The notes under the pieces are model-generated. The model worked only from the letters and a program-made list of their open reading frames with translations. It made no database searches and was not told the origin of the DNA. DNA of 64,000 bases, taken from positions 1 through 64,000 of the forward strand of contig NZ_VSST01000089.1 of NCBI RefSeq assembly GCF_019402665.1, read 5' to 3'. Of the stretch, positions 58,850-64,000 are shown piece after piece; position 1 is the stretch's first letter; every line of letters starts with the position of its first letter. The position numbers were made by a program, and so were the translations under genes. This DNA is from Bradyrhizobium canariense (GTDB lineage Bacteria; Pseudomonadota; Alphaproteobacteria; Rhizobiales; Xanthobacteraceae).

Positions 58850-59618
58850 GCCTGACCTTTGCTTTGCCGCAGCCTTTGCACCGGCGCTGCTCGACCCGGT
58901 GCGCCCTGCGCCTGAGATCGTGGCCGGTCCGAACGGCAAGGCCCCCGGCAAGCGCTACGATGTCTACCGCAACAATGTCACGGTCAGCCTGATCGACGCG
59001 CTCGCCGCGATCTATCCGGCGGTGCAGCGCATCACCGGCACCGACTTCTTCCGTGCCATGGCGCGCTTCCATGTTCGCCAGACGCCGCCGATCTCACCGC
59101 TGCTGTTCGACTACGGCCGCGACTTCCCCGTCTTCATCGCGCAATATGAACATGCGCAGATGATGCCATGGCTCGCAGATGTCGCAAGCATCGAGCGGGC
59201 CTGGCTCGATGCCTATCACGCCGCCGACGCAGCACCGCTGTCGCCGGCGCAGCTTGCCGCGGTTGCACCGGAGCGGCTCGGCGATCTCGTTCTCATACCG
59301 CACCCGGCGGCGGGAATCGTGCGGTCGCAATTCGCGGCGGTGACGATATTCGCCGCCAACCGCGATACGTCGCCGGTCGGGCGCATCGACGCTGCGACAC
59401 CGGAGGACGCGTTGGTCACCCGCGCCGAATTCGATGTCGTGGTCCGGCACCTGCCGCCCGGGGGAGCAGCATTCGCGAGCAGCCTGATGTCGGGTCGGCC
59501 GCTCGGCGAGGCCGCCGCACGCGCGCTGGACGCGGCGGCCGAGTTCGACCTTGCTTCGAACATCACCGGCCTGATCGAGGCGGGCGCCTTCACCTCAATC
59601 GCTTTCGGAGACGTCTGA
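58839..59618 (+). CDS. bufC: Bufferin biosynthesis partner BufC (DUF2063)
   Basis: A 259-residue protein with the DUF2063/BufC N-terminal fold: AAAFAPALLDPVRPAPEIVA, KRYDVYRNNVTVSLIDALAA, and YPAVQRITGTDFFRAMARF are its characteristic blocks. BufC probably recruits or positions the precursor for BufB. The C-terminal part is less conserved and Ala-rich. Start at 58839 overlaps bufB by 11 bases, and its TGA shares bases with the next ATG, so the unit is translationally coupled throughout. Confidence 0.92.
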   Translation: MPPEPDLCFAAAFAPALLDPVRPAPEIVAGPNGKAPGKRYDVYRNNVTVSLIDALAAIYPAVQRITGTDFFRAMARFHVRQTPPISPLLFDYGRDFPVFIAQYEHAQMMPWLADVASIERAWLDAYHAADAAPLSPAQLAAVAPERLGDLVLIPHPAAGIVRSQFAAVTIFAANRDTSPVGRIDAATPEDALVTRAEFDVVVRHLPPGGAAFASSLMSGRPLGEAAARALDAAAEFDLASNITGLIEAGAFTSIAFGDV

Positions 59619-60127
59619 TGATCACGGATCAACGCATGCAGGCGGGTGGCGGCCTCCCCTCGCTCGGGCTCCTCGTCGACAAGGCCAATCATCTCGTGCA
59701 GGCCATCGCCTCGCCGTCGATCGTTCAGCTCGTGCTCCGCGTCGCGCTGGCGGTGCCGTTCTGGCGTTCCGGCATGCTCAAATGGGCAGGCTTCCTCAGG
59801 CTCAACGACACCGCGGTGACGTTGTTCAGCGACGAGTTCATGCTGCATCTGCCGGGCGGGCCCTATCACTATCCGGCGCCGACGGTGATGGCGTTCCTCT
59901 CCGGATGCGGAGAGATCATGTTTCCGATCCTCCTCCTGCTCGGCTTCGGCACGCGGTTTGCGGCGCTCGGACTGCTGTTCATGACCGTCATCGTCGAGCT
60001 GACCGTGCCGGACGGCTGGCCCATCCACATCACCTGGGCGTCGATGGCGCTTGGCATCATGGCCTACGGGCCGGGCCGGGTCTCGCTGGACCACCTGATC
60101 TGCCGAGCGCGCACGCCCGAGCCATAG
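59618..60127 (+). CDS. DoxX family membrane protein of the buf operon
   Basis: A 169-residue protein with four membrane helices (SIVQLVLRVALAVPFWRSGM; GEIMFPILLLLGFGTRFAAL; LGLLFMTVIVELTV). The DoxX blocks LAVPFWRSGMLKW and FGTRFAALGL are clear. DoxX proteins are frequent fourth members of bufferin operons (sometimes called BufD) and may serve in electron transfer or redox handling. The ATG overlaps the bufC stop codon (TGATG). The substrate or partner is unknown. Confidence 0.92.
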   Translation: MITDQRMQAGGGLPSLGLLVDKANHLVQAIASPSIVQLVLRVALAVPFWRSGMLKWAGFLRLNDTAVTLFSDEFMLHLPGGPYHYPAPTVMAFLSGCGEIMFPILLLLGFGTRFAALGLLFMTVIVELTVPDGWPIHITWASMALGIMAYGPGRVSLDHLICRARTPEP

Positions 60128-60142
60128 GCGTAAGGTGCCCTC

Positions 60143-60988
60143 TCACATCCCGCTCAGGCCGCTATCGACCGCGAGCGTCTGCGCGGTGACGTAAACGCTC
60201 TCGTCCGAGAGGAAGAACAGCACGGCATAGGCGATTTCCCAGGCGGTGGCCTGGCGGCCGAACGGGATTTGGCCCTTGCCGCGCGAGTGTCGGCCGGCGC
60301 CGGCCTCGCGGCCGTTCGGCGTGTCGACGAGGCCGGGATAGACCAGGTTGGCGCGGATGCCGCGGCGCGATCCGAGATGGGCGATGTTGCGCATGAGGCC
60401 GCCGAGCGCGGCTTTCGAGGAATCATACACCGCCATCTGCGAGCCGGCCTTCAGCGCGGCGATGGAGGAGATGAAGACGATCGATCCGCCGTCGTCGAAT
60501 TTCGGCAGGCCCGCGCGGCAGCACAGCATCGGCCCGCGAACGTTGACGTCGTAGATCGCATTCCACTCCTCGGGGCTGACGGCGTCGAGCCCGACCTTGC
60601 CGAAGGTGCCGATGTTGAGCACCATGCCGTCGAGCCCGCCCATGGCGCGATGCGCCTCGTCAACCATGCGCACGATTTCGGCCTCCGAGGTGACGTCGGC
60701 AGCAATCGCAAAGGCTTCGCCGCCTTCGTCGGTGATACGCATGACGGTATGCTCGGCCGAGGTGCGGTTGAGATCGGCAACCGCGACCTTCGCGCCTTCA
60801 CGCGCGCAAAGAATGCTCATAGCGCGACCGTTGCCGATCGGATCGGTGGCGGCATCGAACACGCGCTGGCCACCGCCGACGATCAGGATGCGGCGCCCCT
60901 TAAGGCGCCCCCTGCCCGGCGCTTCGCCCAGCGATTCCGCACTCGGCGGGCGGACGTAGCGGTCCCGCTTGCTATCGGTATCCGTCAT
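60143..60988 (-). CDS. Short-chain dehydrogenase/reductase
   Basis: A 281-residue SDR with a 30-residue N-terminal extension before the nucleotide loop. The loop is GGGQRVFDAATDPIGNGRAM, an unusual stretched version of GxxxGxG with an insertion. The active site has SSIAALKAGSQMAVYDSSKAA with Tyr-x3-Lys intact, and VNVRGPMLCCRA is the usual helix. The final YVTAQTLAVDSGLSGM is a standard SDR C-terminus. ATG 60988 lies one base after the stop codon of the carboxymuconolactone decarboxylase-like gene, so they form one transcript. Substrate is unknown. Confidence 0.9.
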   Translation of the reverse strand: MTDTDSKRDRYVRPPSAESLGEAPGRGRLKGRRILIVGGGQRVFDAATDPIGNGRAMSILCAREGAKVAVADLNRTSAEHTVMRITDEGGEAFAIAADVTSEAEIVRMVDEAHRAMGGLDGMVLNIGTFGKVGLDAVSPEEWNAIYDVNVRGPMLCCRAGLPKFDDGGSIVFISSIAALKAGSQMAVYDSSKAALGGLMRNIAHLGSRRGIRANLVYPGLVDTPNGREAGAGRHSRGKGQIPFGRQATAWEIAYAVLFFLSDESVYVTAQTLAVDSGLSGM

Positions 60989-60989
60989 C

Positions 60990-61550
60990 TCAGGCGCCCG
61001 GCTTCTTGCCGCCGTCATAGACCGCCATGCCGGCCGCGGGATCGAGATCGGTTTCGGTCGCCTCGGTGACGCGCGCCATCATCATGTAGAAGCCGAGCGC
61101 GACGATGGATTCGACGATCTCCTGGTCGCTGAAATGCTCGCGCATGGCGGCGAAGATCGCCTCGGGAACGCGGACGTTCTCGACCACTTCGCGGCCGAAT
61201 TTCAGCAGCGCGCGCTCGGCCTCGCTCAAGCCGGCGGCATCGTAGTCGGCGCGCTCGACCGCGTCGATCTGCGCTTGCGTGCAGCCGACGCCAAGCGCGA
61301 TCGGCACGTGCTGGCGCCATTCATAGGCGCCGCCTTCGAGCTGGGCTGCCTGGAGGATCAGGAGCTCGCGATTGACCGCACTGAGCTTCTGCTTGTGCAG
61401 GATCGAATTGCCCAGCCGCATCGCCGGGATCATGTTGGCTTCGGCGTGCGCCATCATGCGGAAAATATTCAGCTTGACCGGCATGCGGTCGAACGAGGCG
61501 CGGATGTCGCCGCTGGTCGTCTCCGGATCAATCAGGGGCAGCCTTGCCAC
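60990..61550 (-). CDS. Carboxymuconolactone decarboxylase-family protein (AhpD-like)
   Basis: A 186-residue all-helical protein. It shows FDRMPVKLNIFRMMAHAEAN, the SAVNRELLILQAAQLEGGAY-EW block, the HVPIALGVG segment and a HFSDQEIVESIVALGFYMM end. The AhpD CxxC redox pair is not present (the equivalent region has EGGAYEWRQH), so it is closer to CMD proteins without peroxidase-reductase activity. Function is unknown. GTG 61550 after GGGAGAG is preferred to an ATG at 61598; this start lies inside the 3' end of the TetR gene (23-base overlap). Confidence 0.87.
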   Translation of the reverse strand: MARLPLIDPETTSGDIRASFDRMPVKLNIFRMMAHAEANMIPAMRLGNSILHKQKLSAVNRELLILQAAQLEGGAYEWRQHVPIALGVGCTQAQIDAVERADYDAAGLSEAERALLKFGREVVENVRVPEAIFAAMREHFSDQEIVESIVALGFYMMMARVTEATETDLDPAAGMAVYDGGKKPGA

Positions 61551-62229
61551 GATTCTCTCCCTTGGCTTTTCGTTTCTTGTTGTCGTTTGTCCCGCCATCC
61601 GCCGCGATCAGCGACAGGAAGAAGGCGAGATAGCGGTCGATCGCCTCGATCACCTTCGCCCGCGACGACGGTGCCGCGCCCATCACGTAATGCTCGAGAC
61701 GGATGTAGATCAGCCCGGCCGCAAACAGCCGCGCGGTCTCACGCGGATCCGGAGTCGAGACCAGACCGGCGAGCGCAAAGCCGCGGAAATAATCCGTCAT
61801 CATGCTCTGCTCGCGCGCATAGAAATGATCGGCGAATTTGGCGCGGATGCCGGGCACGCGATTGCGCTCGGCGGTGATGACTTTCTGGAACTGGTGCTCG
61901 CGCGGATCCGACCATTGCTCGACCAGATCCAATGCAAACTGGCGGCAGAACGCGGCGGGCTGGCGCGCGAGCTGCTTGTAGCGCGGTTCTTCCAGCCGGC
62001 TCGCCGAGCTGGCCGGACCGTGCTCGCTGACGATCGCCTCGAGGATCGCGGCCTTGCCGGCGAAGTGATTGTAGAGGCTGCTCTCGCGAATGCCGACGCG
62101 ACGCGCGAGCTCGCGCATCGAGGCGCCGCCATAGCCGCTCTGCGCGAACAGATCGAGCGCCTCGGCGAGGATGCGCGCGCGGGTCGTGGGCGCAGCCGCT
62201 TCCGCCGCGCTGGTGGTGTGAACAGCCAT
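61528..62229 (-). CDS. TetR-family transcriptional regulator
   Basis: A 233-residue regulator. The DNA-binding domain (residues 15-65) has RARILAEALDLFAQSGYGGA, then SMRELARRVGIRESSLYNHF. The larger C-terminal domain (AFCRQFALDLVEQWSDPREH) is like those of fatty-acid or aromatic-acid responsive TetR proteins, but no ligand can be assigned. It heads the leftward unit with the CMD-like and SDR genes, and a 30-base palindrome separates it from the divergent Bug and VOC genes, which it probably controls. ATG 62229 is the start. Confidence 0.93.
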   Translation of the reverse strand: MAVHTTSAAEAAAPTTRARILAEALDLFAQSGYGGASMRELARRVGIRESSLYNHFAGKAAILEAIVSEHGPASSASRLEEPRYKQLARQPAAFCRQFALDLVEQWSDPREHQFQKVITAERNRVPGIRAKFADHFYAREQSMMTDYFRGFALAGLVSTPDPRETARLFAAGLIYIRLEHYVMGAAPSSRAKVIEAIDRYLAFFLSLIAADGGTNDNKKRKAKGENRGKAAPD

Positions 62230-62234
62230 TCGGC

Positions 62235-62264
62235 TTGACTAACGAACGATCGTTCGCTAGTCAA
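62235..62264. promoter_or_regulatory. 30-base palindromic TetR operator
   Basis: A 30-base inverted repeat with one mismatched pair. The left arm begins TTGACTA, the right arm ends TAGTCAA, and the centre is the perfect palindrome CGAACGATCGTTCG (62243-62256). It sits 5 bases upstream of the TetR start codon, in the divergent promoter, so it should be an autoregulatory and divergent operator. Confidence 0.82.
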
Positions 62265-62318
62265 CCGCTTCAACTCCGCTCTCAAAAGAAGCGGAGAGCA
62301 ATCTGGGGAGACCAGGTC

Positions 62319-63308
62319 ATGGCGCGCTTCGTCCATTTTCGTCTGCTGCGCGCCGCAACATTGTCATTGGTCGTAACGTCCTCGGCAATGCTGCCTGCGC
62401 GCGCCGAGGATCCGGCCGCCTATCCCACCCACAAGATCAGGATGCTGCTGCCTTATGCGGCCGGTGGCGGCGGCGACGTGATCGGGCGGCTGCTCGGCGA
62501 CAGGATGGGCAAGACGCTCGGACAGAGCGTCTATATCGAGAACCACACCGGGGCCGCCGGCACGCTCGGCACCCAGATGGTCGCGGCGTCGGCGAATGAC
62601 GGCTACACTATCACCGTCGGCGGCATGACCACGCATGTGCTGGCGCCGGCGATCTATCCGAAACTGCCCTACGATTCGATCAAGGATTTCACCACGATCG
62701 GGCGCATCGGCACGTCCTCGATCATGCTGGTGGCGACCAAGGATTTTGCGGCCGACGACATCAAGGGCCTGATCGCGTTGGCCAGGAAGGGCGAGCCGAT
62801 CCAGTACGGAAGCTGGGGCGTCGGCTCGACCGGACAATTCTGCGCGGAAATCCTGATGCAGCAGACCGGAATCAAGATGGACCACGTGCCATTCAACGGC
62901 ATCGCCAAATTGGCCGGCGATTTGCTCGGCGGCCACATCTCGCTGGCGACACTCGACATGGCGACCGCGACTCCGCTGGTGAAGGACGGCTCGATCAAGG
63001 CGCTGGCCGCCTGCGGCGAACGCTCGCCGAGCCTGCCGGATGTCGCAAGCTACAAGGAACAGGGCGTGCCGTTCGACCGCAGCCTGTCCTGGGCGATGTA
63101 TGCGCCTGCGGGCCTTGCCGAACCGATCGCAAGAAAGCTGTCGGCGGCATTGAAGGACGCGCTCGCCGATGCCGAGGTCAAGGAGAAGCTGCTGGGGCTC
63201 GGCATCACGCCGCAATTCGTACCCGGCGACGAGCAGCGTGACATCAACGCCCGCGACATCGCGGCCTGGAAGCAGGTTGCCAAGGACGCGGGCATCGAGG
63301 TCAAGTGA
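62319..63308 (+). CDS. Tripartite tricarboxylate (Bug/TctC) substrate-binding protein
   Basis: A 329-residue exported protein. The signal peptide (LLRAATLSLVVTSSAMLPAR) ends at ARA. The Bug blocks are YPTHKIRMLLPYAAGGGGDV, NHTGAAGTLGTQMVAAS and VPFNGIAKLAGDLLGGHISL. It is divergent from the TetR gene and followed 25 bases later by the VOC gene, so it is probably induced with the same substrate. No TctA/TctB membrane genes appear before the window ends. ATG 62319 follows GGGGAGACC. Confidence 0.92.
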   Translation: MARFVHFRLLRAATLSLVVTSSAMLPARAEDPAAYPTHKIRMLLPYAAGGGGDVIGRLLGDRMGKTLGQSVYIENHTGAAGTLGTQMVAASANDGYTITVGGMTTHVLAPAIYPKLPYDSIKDFTTIGRIGTSSIMLVATKDFAADDIKGLIALARKGEPIQYGSWGVGSTGQFCAEILMQQTGIKMDHVPFNGIAKLAGDLLGGHISLATLDMATATPLVKDGSIKALAACGERSPSLPDVASYKEQGVPFDRSLSWAMYAPAGLAEPIARKLSAALKDALADAEVKEKLLGLGITPQFVPGDEQRDINARDIAAWKQVAKDAGIEVK

Positions 63309-63333
63309 TCAAGCTGACAAGAGGAGCGCTGGC

Positions 63334-63870
63334 ATGAGCCGCATCTTCGGCGCGGTGCGCCAGAACGGATATGTGGTGCGGGACATCCACGCCGCGATGA
63401 AGCACTGGATCGAGGTGATGGGCGTCGGTCCCTGGTACTACATGGACCGCGTCAAGACCGACTGGTTTCGCCATCGCGGCGAAAACTCCGCGGTCGAGAT
63501 GAGCATCGCGCTGGCCAATTCCGGCGACCTCCAGATCGAGCTGATCCAGCAGCGCAACGACGCGCCCTCGCTGTACAGGGAATTCCTCGAGTCCGGCCAC
63601 GAAGGCCTCCAGCACATGTCCTACTGGAGCCACGACTACCAGGCGCTCTATGACAGGGCGCTCGGGCTCGGCTACAGGATCGGCCACGAGGGCCAGATCG
63701 GCGGCGACAAGGGCCGCTTTGCCTATTTCGACACCCAGGCCCATCCTGGGACCGTAATCGAGATCTCCGACATCAGCGGCACCAAGGGGCCGTTCTTTGA
63801 GAAGGTCCGGCAGGCGGCTTTGAGCTGGGACGGCACGCGGCCGATCCGGGAGGTCGGCGGGAGCCGATGA
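63334..63870 (+). CDS. VOC family (glyoxalase/bleomycin-resistance fold) protein
   Basis: A 178-residue protein of the vicinal oxygen chelate fold. GAVRQNGYVVRDIHAAMKHW begins the first module and EGLQHMSYWSHDYQALYDRA the second; IEISDI near the end carries a likely Glu ligand and LQHMSY a likely His ligand. It resembles methylmalonyl-CoA epimerase-like or dioxygenase-like VOC proteins, but the substrate is not known. GAGGAGCGCTGGC precedes the ATG. It follows the Bug gene in the TetR-controlled unit. Confidence 0.88.
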   Translation: MSRIFGAVRQNGYVVRDIHAAMKHWIEVMGVGPWYYMDRVKTDWFRHRGENSAVEMSIALANSGDLQIELIQQRNDAPSLYREFLESGHEGLQHMSYWSHDYQALYDRALGLGYRIGHEGQIGGDKGRFAYFDTQAHPGTVIEISDISGTKGPFFEKVRQAALSWDGTRPIREVGGSR

Positions 63871-63985
63871 CGCCGGCGGCCGGCAAGGCGATGCAACAAC
63901 CGGCCGGGTTCACCGCGCTGCTGGCGCGGGAGACGGCAATCCATGGTAACGTGAGCTTCGTGTCCGAACCTTCAGCGAGGCAAGC

Positions 63986-64000
63986 ATGTCCAACACTGAC
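63986..64000 (+). CDS. Probable start of a gene cut off by the window edge
   Basis: An ATG at 63986 preceded by GCGAGG at good spacing opens the frame MSNTD before the window ends. An alternative is a frame from ATG 63867, which overlaps the VOC stop codon and also runs off the edge. Too little is present to identify either. Confidence 0.35.

Noticed and set aside
1..64000. CRISPR array or insertion sequence
   Set aside because: No regularly spaced repeats with unique spacers and no transposase frame with terminal repeats were seen. The palindromic blocks are scattered single copies.

Overview
The window is high-G+C DNA with tightly packed genes. Gene content and protein style point to an alphaproteobacterium of the Bradyrhizobium group: an NAD-dependent Fds-type formate dehydrogenase with a molybdenum-cofactor cluster, several Bug/TctC binding proteins, an RpoH paralogue with small Hsp20, many class III adenylate cyclases, and long palindromic intergenic repeats with GTCAT...ATGAC ends. 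The assignment is inferred from content only. No replication, plasmid-transfer or phage structural genes were seen.

Layout. 1-10 kb: a truncated secreted repeat protein, two rhodanese-type sulfurtransferases, a MoxR ATPase/VWA pair, nicotinate phosphoribosyltransferase and a diguanylate cyclase. 9.3-14.5 kb: a TetR regulator with two near-identical operators, divergent from a small protein and a giant MFS-PlsC-AMP-ligase (Aas-type) phospholipid remodelling enzyme. 14.5-17.8 kb: tcuBA-like genes divergent from a GntR/FCD regulator. 17.8-35 kb: formate dehydrogenase (fdsB with a fused gamma part, fdsA), an OFA-type transporter and a molybdenum-cofactor toolkit (moeA, mobB, fdhD, mobA, a MoeA with a binding-protein-like sensor domain, a third MoeA-like protein, a tungstate/molybdate-type binding protein and an HTH regulator carrying the same kind of sensor domain). 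35-38.5 kb: three more solute-binding proteins without permeases. 38.9-43.4 kb: a CAU-anticodon tRNA followed by an AT-richer two-gene Hachiman defence system (hamA nuclease, hamB helicase). 44-50 kb: a YtcJ-like amidohydrolase, several small proteins, Hsp20 and an RpoH-family sigma factor. 50-57.3 kb: a TetR/SDR/alcohol dehydrogenase set, three class III cyclases (one broken into two reading frames) and hutD. 57.5-60.1 kb: a bufferin operon (bufA, bufB, bufC, DoxX) behind a sequence that fits the Caulobacter sigma-F promoter. 60.1-64 kb: a TetR-controlled divergent catabolic-type cluster (SDR, carboxymuconolactone decarboxylase-like, Bug binding protein, VOC protein).

How it works together. 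The 18-35 kb block can import or exchange formate/oxalate, build bis-MGD cofactor, sulfurate it (FdhD, perhaps the TusA protein) and insert it into the NAD-linked formate dehydrogenase, with molybdate/tungstate sensing by binding-protein-like domains. The two most distinctive systems are Hachiman at a tRNA gene and the copper-linked bufferin operon, whose RiPP precursor has four cysteines. Both families are already described; the arrangements around them are what deserves a second look.
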